NCBI GenBank assembly: GCA_026389315.1
Contig: JAPLIC010000053.1
Coordinates: 1 to 64,000, forward strand
Length of the DNA: 64,000 nucleotides
Reading direction: 5' to 3'
DNA from: Cyanobacteriota bacterium
Lineage (GTDB): Bacteria > Cyanobacteriota > Cyanobacteriia > PCC-6307 > Cyanobiaceae
The notes under the pieces were generated by a model, which did not search any database, was not told the origin of the DNA, and saw only the letters and a program-made list of their open reading frames with translations. Numbering within the stretch: position 1 is the stretch's first letter; each line of letters opens with the position of its first letter. This document shows, piece after piece, positions 47,077-58,383 of the stretch. A program made the translations under genes and the position numbers.

Positions 47077-47225
47077 GGGCAGCTGCGCGAAAGCCATCGA
47101 AAAATCAATTCCATCGTACTGGTTTCCCCAGCCATCCCCACCATGGGCTCCCCAGGCTGTGAAACCCTGTTGATGGCATCGGGTGGCGCCATGGGTCGGG
47201 TTTGGTCGTTGCGTCAGGGGCAACC

Positions 47226-47588
47226 ATGAGTCAGGGGTCTTCCAATTGGCAATGCATCAGTGGTTGCGGCGCCTGTTGTCGCCTTGATCCCGAACGCCGT
47301 GGTGAAGCTTTGGCAGCCCTTGACGCCGAGCAAAGGGCCTCCTACATGGATTTGGTGGCACCCGATGGCTGGTGCCGTCATTTTGATACCGGCAACCGCC
47401 GCTGTCGCATCTACGCCGATCGGCCGGACTTCTGCCGGGTGCAAAAGCTGCTGGCCCTCTTTGGCCAGGAGGGTGAGGACTTCGACACCTTCGCCATTTC
47501 CTGTTGCCTCCAGCAAATCCGCAGCGAGGAAGGCGGCCGTGGCAGGGTGATGAAGCGCTTTCTGCGCGCCATCCGCCGCCAGCCATGA
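47226..47588 (+). CDS. YkgJ-family cysteine cluster protein
   Basis: [25 protein letters not shown]...[24 protein letters not shown]. Confidence 0.9.
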   Translation: MSQGSSNWQCISGCGACCRLDPERRGEALAALDAEQRASYMDLVAPDGWCRHFDTGNRRCRIYADRPDFCRVQKLLALFGQEGEDFDTFAISCCLQQIRSEEGGRGRVMKRFLRAIRRQP

Positions 47589-48058
47589 GCACCCCTGAGC
47601 GCGCTAGCCACGGGCCCTTGTCTTCCGGGGATCTCCCGGGGGAGACAACACAATCGGGATCATCCCCGCAAAGCCCTGCTTGGCCAGACCCCAGCCCCGC
47701 CTCCGGCGCGGCCAGCCCCCCTGGCCCACCCTCCTCCCAGGCCTGGCTGCAGGTGTTCCTGACCACCGCCACCACCGTTTTTTTGGCCGAACTGGGCGAC
47801 AAAACCCAGCTGGCCGCCTTGCTCCTTTCCGCCCAGTCCGGCCGTCCCGCCGTGGTCTTTGTTGGCGCCTCCCTGGCCTTGATCTGCTCCAGCCTGGTGG
47901 GAGTTCTTCTGGGCCGCTGGCTTTCTCGCCTGATGGCGCCCGAGCAACTGGAGCGAGCCGCCGGGGTGATCATGGTGGTGTTGGGCCTCTGGCTGGGCCG
48001 CCAGGCGGTGCTGCAGCTGGCGGGCGATCATCTGCAGTCGGGTACGGCCTGGGGATGA
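47585..48058 (+). CDS. TMEM165/GDT1 (UPF0016) family, single-repeat protein 1
   Basis: FLTTATTVFLAELGDKTQLAALLLSAQSGRP. Confidence 0.9.
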   Translation: MSTPERASHGPLSSGDLPGETTQSGSSPQSPAWPDPSPASGAASPPGPPSSQAWLQVFLTTATTVFLAELGDKTQLAALLLSAQSGRPAVVFVGASLALICSSLVGVLLGRWLSRLMAPEQLERAAGVIMVVLGLWLGRQAVLQLAGDHLQSGTAWG

Positions 48059-48130
48059 CGCATCACTGATCCATGGCCCTGGTCCCGCCCCAGGGTTTGC
48101 TCCCAGGCCCTTTGCCGTTGCAACCAGCCC

Positions 48131-48457
48131 ATGCTTGCCCTGCTCGCCTCCACCTTCGTCACTGTGTTCCTGGCGGAACTGGGCGACAAAACCCAGCTGG
48201 CGATCGTCAGCCTGAGCGGCACCTCCAACCGACCTGGTGCCGTTTTCGCCGGCAGTGCCTTGGCCCTGGTGCTGGCGAGTTTGTTGGGCGCAGCGGCGGG
48301 TGGTTCACTCTCCAGCGTTATTGCACCGCAGGCGCTGCAGTTAGCAGCCTCAGTGGGTTTCCTGATCCTGGGGGCCCGCCTGATCCTGCGCTCCATCGGG
48401 GCCCAGGCAGAGCCGAGCGAGGCCGCCGCCAATGGGTCCGATACCCCCGGTCCCTAA
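48131..48457 (+). CDS. TMEM165/GDT1 (UPF0016) family, single-repeat protein 2
   Basis: LASTFVTVFLAELGDKTQLAIVSLSGTSNRPGAVFAG. Confidence 0.9.
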   Translation: MLALLASTFVTVFLAELGDKTQLAIVSLSGTSNRPGAVFAGSALALVLASLLGAAAGGSLSSVIAPQALQLAASVGFLILGARLILRSIGAQAEPSEAAANGSDTPGP

Positions 48458-48485
48458 ACTCCATTCCATCGATACTCAGCGAATA

Positions 48486-48506
48486 GCCCCAGCCCCAGGC
48501 TGGGGC
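48486..48506. terminator. possible terminator hairpin between the GDT1 pair and the RNase gene
   Basis: GCCCCAGCC-CCA-GGCTGGGGC perfect 9 bp stem, followed only by CTTTG, so weak U-tract. Confidence 0.5.
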
Positions 48507-48670
48507 CTTTGCCAGAGGTCCCCCCTCCCTGACCTCCTCCACGGCGAGGTCAATTGGCCAGCGCTCCCTCCCTCCGCACCTGGAGCACGGACTCCCTTGG
48601 CGCTGTTGCTTTATTCCCCTGTTCGGGCCCGATGCGCCCGTTCCATCCCGATTCCCTCAACAGAACTGCG

Positions 48671-50983
48671 ATGAAGTTCACGGTCGCTGACCTGCTTGAT
48701 CAACTCTCCACGACCGACTGGCTGTCGCTGGTCAAAGTCCAGAAGGCCCTCTCCTTAGGCACCGACCTCGAGCTTGAGCAACTGGACATTGCCTTGGAAG
48801 CCCTCACCCGCCTGGCTTTGGTGGAGTCCTCACCCGAGGGCTGGCGCCGCCTGGAGACCCCCGATCTGGTCGCGGCCCGCTTGCGCTGTTCCACCAAGGG
48901 CTTTTGCTTTGCCCTGCGCGAAGACGGCGAGGAAGATGTTTATATCCGTGATCACCAGCTAAACCACGCCTGGAACGGTGATCGCGTCTTGGTGCGCATC
49001 ACCCGGGAAGGCGCCCGTCGCCGCTCCCCCGAAGGCGGTGTCGTCTGCATCCTTGAACGGCATGCGACCAGCCTGCTTGCCCAGGTCGAAGAACAGGATG
49101 GCCGGTTGTTGGCGGTTCCCCTCGACGACCGCCTGCTGACCACCGTCGAACTCACCCCAGCAGATGGTCAGCACCTGGCCCATCGCCAGGAGAATTTGGT
49201 CGAGGTTCATATCGACCGCTTTCCGGTCGGCCAGTTCGCGCCCCAGGGTCATGTGGCCCGCAGCTTGCCGATGCGGGGCGGCGAGGCCGCCGACAAGGAC
49301 CTGCTCTTGGTCCGCCACCATCTCCAGTCGCTGCCTGCGCCTCCCCGCGCCACCCTGCGCACGCCGGCGGAGAAGGGCCGGGAAGATTTGACGGGGCTGC
49401 CCACCCTGCTGCCCCGGGGCTGGTCCGGGGCGAATGCACCGCTTCTGCCGGCCCTTTCCCTGGAGGAACGGCAGGGTGGCTGGCGGCTGTGGCTGCATGC
49501 GCCGGCCGTGGCCGAGCGCTTCGCGGTCGGCGGTCCCCTGGATGGCTGGTTGCGACAGCAGGCCGAAACCCTCTCGGCGGGATCCCATTGGATTCCCTTG
49601 CTCAGCCCAGCCCTTGCCAAAGCCGCCGCCTTTGATGTGGGCATCTCCCAGGCGGCGATTTCGGTGGCCCTCGACCTCGATGCCAACGGCGCCCTGGAGC
49701 ACTACCGCTTCTGCCTCAGCCAGATCAAACCCGATGCTGCGCTCACCGTGGAGGCCATGGCCGCCCTGGCGGAGCGCAAACCCAAGGCCCGTACGGTTCC
49801 CGCAGCCCTCAAGCCCCTGAAGGACCATCTGCTGATCGTGGAGCAGCTGGTGAGCCTCACCACCATGGTGCGGCAAATCCGCCATGCCAGCGGCGCGATC
49901 GATCTTGACCTGCCGCTGCCGCCCCTGCCCAGCCTGGCGGATCTGCAGGTGCCGCCCCCCGATGCCCCACCCCAGGGATGGCTGGTGGCCCTGGCGGCGG
50001 ACCACCCGATCAGCCTTTTGCGCGAAACGGTTCTGCTGGCCCACCGTGCCCTTGGCCGGCATATGGCGGCCCTGCAGTTACCGGCTCTCTTCGCCCTCAA
50101 TGACGCCCCAGACCAGGGGCAACTCAATGAGGTGGCTCGCATGGCGGTGGCGCTCGACATCCCGTTGGAACTGGGTGAGGAGGGCCAAGCCAAGGCGATC
50201 GACCTGTTGCCGCTGATCGTGGCCAGTGATCGCAGCCGGGCCTTGCAACAACAGCTGCGTGAGGCCCTGCAACCGCTCCGTTATGGGGCGGTGCCCGGTG
50301 AAAATGCCCTGGCGGCTGAGACCCTGGCCTTCGCCCCCTGGAGCTGCGCCAGCCTGCATTATGGGGATGTCTTCAACCAGCACCTGCTGGTGAGCCTGTT
50401 GGTGGACGGCAAGGACCGTCCCACCGTGCGCCACAAGATTGCTGTTGAAGTGGCGTCGGACTCCTGCCATGGCGCCATCGATTGGGCCCTGCTCACCCCA
50501 TCCCAGCTAGCCCCGTTCCAGGACAGCCTCAGCCATGGGCTGGCCAACCGTCTCAACAGCCGTTGCCGGTTCGTTCAGGAGTTTCAAGACGACGTGGTGT
50601 CGATGGCCCAGGCCCGTGCCGCCGAACCGCTGGTGGGTCAGACCCTGCCCGGTCGCATCAGCGGCGTCCAGAGTTACGGCTTCTTTGTTGAGGTGCCCCC
50701 TTCCCAGGTGGAAGGCCTGGTGCATGTCAGTTCCCTCAAGGACGATTGGTACGAATACCGTTCGCGCCAGAACCAGTTGGTGGGCCGCCGCTCCCGACGG
50801 ACCTACTTGCTTGGCGATCAAGTGGAAGTTGAAATCCAACAGGTCGACGCCCTGCGGAATCAGATCGATCTGGTAGTGGATCAAACCCTTGCCACAGCGC
50901 AGCAGGGCGGTGACAACACTGCGAGGCTCCCCGTCCACCCTGAAGCCGTCGAGCAGGGTCAACTGGCCTGGGCTGAATCCTGA
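48671..50983 (+). CDS. RNase II/RNase R family exoribonuclease
   Basis: MKFTVADLLDQL...; C-terminal S1 domain GRISGVQSYGFFVEVPPSQVEGLVHVSSL. Confidence 0.85.
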   Translation: MKFTVADLLDQLSTTDWLSLVKVQKALSLGTDLELEQLDIALEALTRLALVESSPEGWRRLETPDLVAARLRCSTKGFCFALREDGEEDVYIRDHQLNHAWNGDRVLVRITREGARRRSPEGGVVCILERHATSLLAQVEEQDGRLLAVPLDDRLLTTVELTPADGQHLAHRQENLVEVHIDRFPVGQFAPQGHVARSLPMRGGEAADKDLLLVRHHLQSLPAPPRATLRTPAEKGREDLTGLPTLLPRGWSGANAPLLPALSLEERQGGWRLWLHAPAVAERFAVGGPLDGWLRQQAETLSAGSHWIPLLSPALAKAAAFDVGISQAAISVALDLDANGALEHYRFCLSQIKPDAALTVEAMAALAERKPKARTVPAALKPLKDHLLIVEQLVSLTTMVRQIRHASGAIDLDLPLPPLPSLADLQVPPPDAPPQGWLVALAADHPISLLRETVLLAHRALGRHMAALQLPALFALNDAPDQGQLNEVARMAVALDIPLELGEEGQAKAIDLLPLIVASDRSRALQQQLREALQPLRYGAVPGENALAAETLAFAPWSCASLHYGDVFNQHLLVSLLVDGKDRPTVRHKIAVEVASDSCHGAIDWALLTPSQLAPFQDSLSHGLANRLNSRCRFVQEFQDDVVSMAQARAAEPLVGQTLPGRISGVQSYGFFVEVPPSQVEGLVHVSSLKDDWYEYRSRQNQLVGRRSRRTYLLGDQVEVEIQQVDALRNQIDLVVDQTLATAQQGGDNTARLPVHPEAVEQGQLAWAES

Positions 50984-50993
50984 GACGACCTTG

Positions 50994-51650
50994 ATGACTC
51001 CTGCCCTACCGGTCGTCCTGGCCGTATCCGGGGCCTCGGCCCAACCCTTGGCCGAAAGGGCCCTGGCCCTGTTGCTCCAAGCTGGCGAGACGGTCGAGAT
51101 GGTGACCAGTCGTGGCGCCATCGCCGTGTGGCAGGCCGAGTTGGGCGTGCGGGTGCCCTCCGAACCCGAGGCCCAGGAAGCGTTTTGGCGCCAACGCACC
51201 GGTGAAGCCGCCGGCCACTTGCGGTGCCACCGCTGGAATGACCAGGCGGCGGCGATCGCCAGCGGCAGCTATCGCACCCGGGGAATGGTGATTCTTCCAG
51301 CCAGCATGGGCACCGTGGGACGGATTGCCAGTGGGGTGGCCCTTGACCTGATCGAGCGGGCCGCCGATGTTCACCTCAAAGAAGGGCGGCCCCTGGTGAT
51401 CGCTCCGCGGGAATTGCCCTGGAATCTCGTGCATTTGCGCAATCTCACCGCCCTCGCCGAGGCGGGAGCCCGGATCGCGCCGCCGGTGCCGGCCTGGTAT
51501 CACCAGCCGACCACCTTGGCGGAAATGGTGGACTTCCTGGTCATCCGCGTTTTTGATGGATTGGGCATGGACCTGGGATCCCTGCGCCGCTGGCAGGGGC
51601 CGCTGCCCCTGGTCGCCCAGGATCCCCACCCGTCTTCCCCTGCCCCCTGA
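50994..51650 (+). CDS. ubiX: UbiX-family flavin prenyltransferase
   Basis: VVLAVSGASAQPLAERAL; MVILPASMGTVGRIASGVALDLIERAADVHLKEGRPLVIAPRELPWNLVHLRNL. Confidence 0.95.
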   Translation: MTPALPVVLAVSGASAQPLAERALALLLQAGETVEMVTSRGAIAVWQAELGVRVPSEPEAQEAFWRQRTGEAAGHLRCHRWNDQAAAIASGSYRTRGMVILPASMGTVGRIASGVALDLIERAADVHLKEGRPLVIAPRELPWNLVHLRNLTALAEAGARIAPPVPAWYHQPTTLAEMVDFLVIRVFDGLGMDLGSLRRWQGPLPLVAQDPHPSSPAP

Positions 51651-51662
51651 GCCCTGCCGCCC

Positions 51663-52256
51663 TTGCTGCGTCGTCTGCTGTTGTTGCCCCTGCTGTCGCC
51701 CTTGTTGGCGGCCGCCATTCTCGGTGCGCTCAACCCAACGCCCGTCCTGAGCCTGCGTTTGCTCACCTGGAGCAGTCCCGCCCTTCCCCTGGGTGCCTGG
51801 ATTGCCGGGGCTGCCCTGGGGGGGGCTGTTCTCAGTGGCGCTGGCGCCTCCCTGGCCCTGCGCCCGCCTGCTGCCGCCCTGCGCCGCCGGGTGCGCCTGG
51901 AGCGCGCCACGCCGGGATGGGAGGCAACGCCATCGCAGGAAGGGGGCCATCGTCGCCCCTCCCCAAGCCCGGGACGCTCCGCCCAGGGGCGGGGAGCGGA
52001 TCCGGCCGAGGCCTACGGCCGAGGGTCCCGCGCCAGCGCGTCCGCCACCGCTCCCACCCCTGCCCCAGGCGAGCCCCTGCCCACCATGACGGTGCCTTTT
52101 CGGGTGATTCGTCGCGCTGACGGGGTCCGGCCCCATGCTGCCGCGGCCGCTGTCGCTGGTCCCTGGTCGCGCTCCCCAGGGGCCGAGCCCCAGGCAGGGG
52201 CCCAGGCGGGGCGCCAACCGGACGACTGGGATTCCCCGGCCGATGAAGACTGGTAG
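51663..52256 (+). CDS. hypothetical membrane protein with low-complexity C-terminus
   Basis: 197 aa, TTG start, two hydrophobic segments; colinear with neighbours. Confidence 0.5.
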   Translation: MLRRLLLLPLLSPLLAAAILGALNPTPVLSLRLLTWSSPALPLGAWIAGAALGGAVLSGAGASLALRPPAAALRRRVRLERATPGWEATPSQEGGHRRPSPSPGRSAQGRGADPAEAYGRGSRASASATAPTPAPGEPLPTMTVPFRVIRRADGVRPHAAAAAVAGPWSRSPGAEPQAGAQAGRQPDDWDSPADEDW

Positions 52257-52317
52257 GCATGGACTCTTGCGGGTCCCTGCCTAGAGTTGGGCCCTGCTGA
52301 TTCGCCGAGCTCTCTCC

Positions 52318-52914
52318 GTGGCTGAACCCCCAACCCCCGCCTCGACCGACAGCCCCTCCCCCGCCCCCGAGGCGCCTGGAACCCAAGCCGGGGCTTCCAG
52401 CCAGCCCCCAGCGGTCAGTGGCGAAGTGGCGCCAATCGCCGGCGGCGAAGCCCCCAGCGCCGGCACCGTCCCCGTCGTCAAGACGCCTGGGGCCAAGACC
52501 CCAGGGGCCAAGCCCCTTGGGGCCGCCCCGGAGGGCAAGGTCAAACCACCTGCACCGGAAGACAAACCCTTCAACGAGTTTGTCCCCCAACTGCTGCTGC
52601 CGGCCTTGGCCAAGGAATGCCAGACCTATGGCGGTCCCGCCCCAGGCCTCGTTTTTGAGCAGGGGCCCATGCCGGTGGTGGGAGGCAACTGCTGGATGGT
52701 CAAGGGCGATCTCCCGGGGGAGAGGCGGTTCTGGTTGTGCTTTGCCACCCCGGAGCTGGGTGCTATCAAGACGATTGCCCTGGCTGAGGGGGGCAGCGAT
52801 GCGCCGAGTTTGCTGGAGTCGTTCCTGATCGACGAAAAAAAGATGACCCTGGCCCTGATCGTCTCCCGGCTGGTGCAACGGCTGAATGGTCAGAAGTGGC
52901 TCGGCCCCAACTGA
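52318..52914 (+). CDS. DUF2996 protein
   Basis: GTG start; Pro/Ala-rich N-terminus then NEFVPQLLLPALAKECQTYGG...GERRFWLCFATPELGAIKTIALAEGG. Confidence 0.83.
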   Translation: MAEPPTPASTDSPSPAPEAPGTQAGASSQPPAVSGEVAPIAGGEAPSAGTVPVVKTPGAKTPGAKPLGAAPEGKVKPPAPEDKPFNEFVPQLLLPALAKECQTYGGPAPGLVFEQGPMPVVGGNCWMVKGDLPGERRFWLCFATPELGAIKTIALAEGGSDAPSLLESFLIDEKKMTLALIVSRLVQRLNGQKWLGPN

Positions 52915-52965
52915 TTCCCCCATCTCGCTTCACATGGGCGCCATGGCGGCCTTGGCCCGCCTACA

Positions 52966-54114
52966 TTGGTTGGCAAGCCTGATCCGACTCCAGCGATGGT
53001 GCCCCCTGCCGCCACAATTACCGGAGCCCCCGCCCCTGGAACCGCCGTTTCCGGCCAGCGGGTTGGCACACCAGCAGGACCAGACATCAAGGAACCTGCT
53101 AAGGACACGATTCTGACGCCACGGTTTTATACAACCGATTTTGACGCCATGGCGGCGATGGATTTGCAGCCCAACCAGGCCGAGCTGGAAGCGATCTGTG
53201 AAGAATTTCGCAAGGACTACAACCGTCACCATTTCGTCCGCAACGACGAATTCATTGGCGCCGCAGAAAAGCTCGATCCCGATACCCGCAAGGTTTTTGT
53301 TGAATTTCTCGAGCAAAGCTGTACTTCGGAATTTTCCGGTTTCCTGCTGTATAAAGAACTCAGCCGGCGCATTAAGACCAAAAACCCTCTCTTGGCTGAA
53401 TGCTTTGCCCACATGGCCCGCGATGAAGCCCGCCATGCCGGTTTTCTGAACAAGTCCATGGCTGATTTCGGCCTGCAACTCGATCTTGGCTTCCTGACGG
53501 CCAACAAGGCCTACACTTATTTCAAACCTGCCTACATCTTCTACGCTACCTATCTATCAGAGAAAATAGGTTACTGGCGCTATATCGCCATCTACCGCCA
53601 TCTCGAAAAACACCCCGAAAGCAAAATCTTCCCGATTTTTAATTTCTTTGAAAACTGGTGTCAGGACGAAAATCGCCACGGTGATTTCTTCGACGCCCTG
53701 ATGAAGTCCCAGCCCAAGACCGTCAATGGTCTTGCTTCGCGGCTTTGGTGTCGCTTCTTCCTGCTTGCTGTCTTCGCCACCATGTACGTGCGCGATGTGG
53801 CCCGCAAGGAGTTCTACGAAGCCCTGGGCCTTGATGCCCGCGAATACGACAAGTATGTGATCGAAAAGACCAACGAAACCTCGGCTCGAATCTTTCCTGT
53901 GGTGCTTGCGGTCGACAAACCCGAATTCTGGCGCCGCCTCGAGAATCTGGTCGACAACAATGAGGCCTTGGGCAAGGTGGCGGCCAGCGGCGGTCCGGCC
54001 CCCCTCCAGGCCCTGCGCAAGTTCCCCCACTGGGCGGCCAATGGTTACCAAATGGCGCGGCTGTTCTTGATGGCCCCAATCCGCAGCGACCGGTTCCAGC
54101 CGGCCGTCCGCTAG
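52966..54114 (+). CDS. acsF: magnesium-protoporphyrin IX monomethyl ester (oxidative) cyclase
   Basis: 382 aa; [19 protein letters not shown]...[11 protein letters not shown]...[14 protein letters not shown]...[15 protein letters not shown] diiron motifs. Exact start uncertain. Confidence 0.95.
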   Translation: MVGKPDPTPAMVPPAATITGAPAPGTAVSGQRVGTPAGPDIKEPAKDTILTPRFYTTDFDAMAAMDLQPNQAELEAICEEFRKDYNRHHFVRNDEFIGAAEKLDPDTRKVFVEFLEQSCTSEFSGFLLYKELSRRIKTKNPLLAECFAHMARDEARHAGFLNKSMADFGLQLDLGFLTANKAYTYFKPAYIFYATYLSEKIGYWRYIAIYRHLEKHPESKIFPIFNFFENWCQDENRHGDFFDALMKSQPKTVNGLASRLWCRFFLLAVFATMYVRDVARKEFYEALGLDAREYDKYVIEKTNETSARIFPVVLAVDKPEFWRRLENLVDNNEALGKVAASGGPAPLQALRKFPHWAANGYQMARLFLMAPIRSDRFQPAVR

Positions 54115-54122
54115 TACCCGCA

Positions 54123-55559
54123 GTGGTGCAATCCCCCCCCGCCCTGCGGCGCAGCGACAGCCTCGCCAACCCGGATTGGCGTCCCCGCCTTGAATCGCTC
54201 CTGGCCGAAGGAGTTGCCGCCGGGGCCGATCTCGTTGAGGTCTTCCTTGAGCGTACCGATTCCCTCGGTGTCCTGGCCGAACAGGACACAATCACCAGCG
54301 TCAGCCCCTCCTTCGGGATGGGCGCCGGCATCAGGGTGTTCCGGGGCCACTTTGACGGCTTTGTTTCCACCAATGACCTCAGCGAAGCGGGTTTGCTGAC
54401 GGCCCTTGACCAAGCGCTGGGCATGTTGGGGTTATTGCGCAGCAGCCACTCCCTCAACGCCTACGAAGGTCTGCCGCCGCTTCAGGATTGGGCGGTGACC
54501 AAGGGTGATTGGCTCACTCAGTGCCCCAGCCTTCAAGAAGCCACCACTCGTTTGCTGGAAGGCACCGACCATCTCAACCGCCTTGGCCAGCACCTGCAGG
54601 TGCGCCGCGGCAGCTATGCCCGCAACTGGCAGGACGTGTTGGTCGTCGCCAGCGATGGCACCCATGCCCACGACATTCGCTTGCACCAGTCCCTGGGTCT
54701 CAATGTGTTGGCCGCCGATGGCGACCACCGCGCCAGCCTGGGCCGCCGCTACGGCTCCCATGGCCGTCCCGATGAGCTGCGCCAGTGGCAAGCCGAGGAG
54801 TCGGCCCGTGATCTCTGCGACAGCGCCGCCACCATGCTGCGGGCCGATTATGTGGAAGCGGGCCAGTTTCCGGTGGTGCTGGCGAACCGATTCGGCGGCG
54901 TCATTTTCCATGAAGCCTGCGGCCATCTGCTCGAAACCACCCAGATCGAGCGCGGCACCACCCCCTTTGCCGAGGAGTTGGGCCAGGAGATTGCCCACCC
55001 CGCCGTCACCGCCATTGATGAGGGTCTCACCGACGGGGCCTTTGGTTCCCTGGCCATGGACGATGAGGGCATGGCGCCCCAGCGCACCGTGCTGATCGAA
55101 AACGGCATCCTGCGCCGTTTCCTCAGCGATCGGGCCGGCGAGATCCGCACTGGCCACGGGCGCACCGGCAGTGGCCGGCGCCAGAGTCACGCCTATGCCG
55201 CCGCCAGCCGCATGCGCAACACCTACATCGCCGCTGGCCCCCATACCCCCGACGCCCTGATCGCCTCCATCGATAAGGGTTTGTACTGCAAGTCGATGGG
55301 AGGGGGCAGCGTCGGACCGACGGGCCAATTCAACTTTGCTGTGGAAGAGGGCTTCCTGATCGAGAACGGCCAGCTCACCCGGCCGGTTAAGGGCGCCACA
55401 TTGATTGGCGAGGCCAAGGAAGTCATGCCCCGCATCTCCATGTGTGCCAATGATCTGGAACTGGCGGCCGGCTTCTGCGGATCGGTGAGCGGCAGCATTT
55501 TTGTCACCGTCGGCCAGCCCCACATCAAGGTGGACACCATCACTGTGGGGGGCCGTTGA
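54123..55559 (+). CDS. tldD: TldD-family metalloprotease subunit
   Basis: 478 aa; [41 protein letters not shown]. Confidence 0.93.
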   Translation: MVQSPPALRRSDSLANPDWRPRLESLLAEGVAAGADLVEVFLERTDSLGVLAEQDTITSVSPSFGMGAGIRVFRGHFDGFVSTNDLSEAGLLTALDQALGMLGLLRSSHSLNAYEGLPPLQDWAVTKGDWLTQCPSLQEATTRLLEGTDHLNRLGQHLQVRRGSYARNWQDVLVVASDGTHAHDIRLHQSLGLNVLAADGDHRASLGRRYGSHGRPDELRQWQAEESARDLCDSAATMLRADYVEAGQFPVVLANRFGGVIFHEACGHLLETTQIERGTTPFAEELGQEIAHPAVTAIDEGLTDGAFGSLAMDDEGMAPQRTVLIENGILRRFLSDRAGEIRTGHGRTGSGRRQSHAYAAASRMRNTYIAAGPHTPDALIASIDKGLYCKSMGGGSVGPTGQFNFAVEEGFLIENGQLTRPVKGATLIGEAKEVMPRISMCANDLELAAGFCGSVSGSIFVTVGQPHIKVDTITVGGR

Positions 55560-56971
55560 CGATGGCCCCAGGCACCACCCCAAGCGAATTTCCCGCACCC
55601 CTCGATGGGGCATCCTTGCGGCAGCGACTGGAGTCCCTGGCCAAAGACGAAGGCGTCGGTCGCTGGGACCTGGGGGCGGGCCGCAGCACCGACACCTCGG
55701 TTCAGGTCGACCGGGGCGACGCCAAGCAGATGAAAGGGGCCCAGCGCAGTGCCATTACCTTGCGGGTCTGGAACGGGGCGGGCTTGGTGGGCATCACCTC
55801 CACCTCCGATCTTTCCGATTCCGGCCTGGCCCGGGCCATGGCCGGCGCCCGCGCCGCCAGCGACTTCGGCAACCCTGACGATGTGCCCGCCTTCTCGCCG
55901 TTGGCCACCGCCCCCCTGCCGCCGCTCGATCAACCGCTTCAAGAGCCGCTGAGCATCCTCTCCTTGCTGGATACCCTCAAGGAGGCCGAAGCCGACCTGC
56001 TGCAGCGCCATCCGGCCATCGCCACCGTGCCTTACAACGGCCTCAGCCAGCGCAGCAGCGAGCGCCTTTACATCAACAGTGACGGGGCTTGCCGCCACCA
56101 GGAGCTGACCACCGCCAGCCTCTACCTCTATTCCCGCGCCGAGGAGGCGGGACGCAAACCGCGCAGCAGTGGCGCCATGCGGGTGGCCTACGGCGCCAAA
56201 GACCTGGACGTGGCCGGCTGCGTGGCCGAGGCCGCCGAACGCACCATTGCCCACCTCAACTACGCCCCGATCGAGACCGGCCGCTACACCTGCGTTTTTT
56301 CGCCAGAAGCCTTTCTCGACTTGATCGGCGCCTTCAGCAGCCTGTTCAATGCCCGTGCGGTGCTGGATGGGGTGAGCCTCAGCAAACGGGAGTCCCTGGG
56401 CCAGCCCCTGGCGGTGCCCTTCCTCTCGATTCGCGATAACGGCTTGCATCCGGGCAATGTGGGCGCTGCCCGCTTTGATGGCGAAGGCACCCCCACCCAA
56501 TGCCTGCCCCTGGTGAGCGATGGGGTGCTGGTCAATTTTCTACATTCCGAGGCCACCGCCCGCAGTTTTGGGGTCGCCCCCACGGGCCATGCCGGCCTGG
56601 GAGCCAAGGTGTCGGTCGGACCAGACTGGTTTGAGATCGGCGCCGGCGCCGGCGTCCCTGGCGGGGCAGAGGGACTGGATCACCTTTCGGGCACTGGCCC
56701 CGGCGTGGGCAGCGAAGGTCTGGTGGTCATCGATTCGCTTTCGGCTCTCCATGCCGGCGTCAAGGCCAGCCAGGGATCTTTCTCCCTGCCGTTTGATGGT
56801 TGGTGGATCCAAGGCGGCGAGAGTCGCTCGATTGAGGCGGCCACCGTGGCGGGCGACATCCGTACCGTGCTCAATAGCTTGGTGGGTTTTGAAGGGCTCG
56901 CCAAACTCACACCTGGTGGACTCTGCCCTTGGGTGTGGGTGGACGGACTGTCGGTCACGGGTGAGGCCTGA
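55556..56971 (+). CDS. TldE/PmbA-family protein
   Basis: 471 aa; overlaps the tldD stop by 4 bp; [31 protein letters not shown]. Confidence 0.9.
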   Translation: MTMAPGTTPSEFPAPLDGASLRQRLESLAKDEGVGRWDLGAGRSTDTSVQVDRGDAKQMKGAQRSAITLRVWNGAGLVGITSTSDLSDSGLARAMAGARAASDFGNPDDVPAFSPLATAPLPPLDQPLQEPLSILSLLDTLKEAEADLLQRHPAIATVPYNGLSQRSSERLYINSDGACRHQELTTASLYLYSRAEEAGRKPRSSGAMRVAYGAKDLDVAGCVAEAAERTIAHLNYAPIETGRYTCVFSPEAFLDLIGAFSSLFNARAVLDGVSLSKRESLGQPLAVPFLSIRDNGLHPGNVGAARFDGEGTPTQCLPLVSDGVLVNFLHSEATARSFGVAPTGHAGLGAKVSVGPDWFEIGAGAGVPGGAEGLDHLSGTGPGVGSEGLVVIDSLSALHAGVKASQGSFSLPFDGWWIQGGESRSIEAATVAGDIRTVLNSLVGFEGLAKLTPGGLCPWVWVDGLSVTGEA

Positions 56972-56980
56972 ACGCCGGCC

Positions 56981-58030
56981 TTGAAGATTTTGTATTGGGG
57001 CACCCCCGCCTATGCGGTGCCCACTTTGGAGGCCCTGCACAGCGCCGGCCACGAGCTGGTGGGGGTGGTGAGTCAGCCCGATCGGCGCCGCGGCCGCGGC
57101 GGCCAAACCCAGCCTTCGGCGGTCAAGGCCCGGGCCCTTGAACTCGGCCTGCCGGTGTTCACCCCCGAGCGCCTGCGCAAGCAGCCAGCCATCCAGGCGC
57201 AGTTGGCTGCCCTGGGCGCCGAGGTCTTCGTGGTGGTGGCCTACGGCCAGATCCTGCCGGCGTCAGTCCTGGCCCTGCCCCCTTTGGGCTGTTGGAACGG
57301 CCACGGCTCCCTGCTGCCCCGGTGGCGCGGTGCCGCCCCGATTCAGTGGGCCCTGCTGGAGGGTGATGGCCAGACGGGGGTGGGCATCATGGCCATGGAG
57401 GAGGGCCTCGATACCGGTGCCGTGCTGCTGGAAAGGGCGTTGGCGATCGGTCTACGGGACAATGCCGAAGCGGTGGCCCAGGCCCTGGCCCAGCTCACCG
57501 CCAGCTTGATGCTGGAAGCCCTGGTGGCGATCGAAGCCGGCGGCCCGGGCCCGGAGCCCGAACGGCTGGCCCGGCTGGGCGTGCATCAACAGAGCGAGCA
57601 GGGCATGACCTACGCCCGCCTGCTGCAACGGGATGATTTCCAGATCCGCTGGCAGCGCAGTGCCCTGGAGATTCACCGCCAGGTGATGGGGCTCTATCCC
57701 GGGGCGGTTGCCCAGTGGCGCGGTCAGCGCCTCAAGCTGCTGGCAACAGAACCCCTGCGCCCAGAGTCGGCCGAGCAACTCAGCCCCCAGGCCCGGGCCC
57801 TGCTGCGGCCAGGGTCCATCCCAGCGGATCCTGGGGCCCCAGGACAAGTGGTTGCCCTGGTGGCGGGAGTGGGCCTGGTGGTGGCCACGGGCGACGGGGT
57901 GTTACTGGTGCGCCGCGGCTTGTTGGAGGGGCGCCGGGCCAGTGAGGGCCGCCTGTTGCTGGAGCAGCTCCAGGCTCAGGTGGGTGATTGTTTTGACGTT
58001 GTTTCGCCACCTTCGGGGCCGGCGGCCTGA
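56981..58030 (+). CDS. fmt: methionyl-tRNA formyltransferase
   Basis: 349 aa, TTG start; MKILYWGTPAYAVPTLEAL...GHGSLLPRWRGAAPIQWALLEGD. Confidence 0.95.
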   Translation: MKILYWGTPAYAVPTLEALHSAGHELVGVVSQPDRRRGRGGQTQPSAVKARALELGLPVFTPERLRKQPAIQAQLAALGAEVFVVVAYGQILPASVLALPPLGCWNGHGSLLPRWRGAAPIQWALLEGDGQTGVGIMAMEEGLDTGAVLLERALAIGLRDNAEAVAQALAQLTASLMLEALVAIEAGGPGPEPERLARLGVHQQSEQGMTYARLLQRDDFQIRWQRSALEIHRQVMGLYPGAVAQWRGQRLKLLATEPLRPESAEQLSPQARALLRPGSIPADPGAPGQVVALVAGVGLVVATGDGVLLVRRGLLEGRRASEGRLLLEQLQAQVGDCFDVVSPPSGPAA

Positions 58031-58383
58031 TCCAACGCTTTGGAGACCTGCCGCGGCGATTTCCCCTGAGGCACCCCTGCAAAGACCCCTGAAGTCCCTG
58101 GTCGCCCCAGCCGCAAACGGCCACACCATTGGGGCAGGTTCTGCTGCAGCACAAGACTGTGCAGCAGGGCCGCACCACAACAGGGGCAAAAAACAGCCTC
58201 CAGGGGCACCATGGCTTCGTTGGGGTGCGGGCGTTGGTATTCCCTCCCACCTTGCAGGGTCAGGGGGGCCTGGGTCCAGGGGAGCGGCGGAGTCCCGCCT
58301 TGTCCAGATCGCTTGAGCCAGGGCTCGGCCATTCCCATCCTGACGGCAAGGAGTAGCGTTCGCCGAGAGCATGTTGCGATTGC

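Noticed and set aside
57976-58250. Minus-strand CPCC zinc-ribbon-like ORF downstream of fmt
   Set aside because: Several competing frames, poor composition, overlaps the fmt 3' end; I could not match it to a family.
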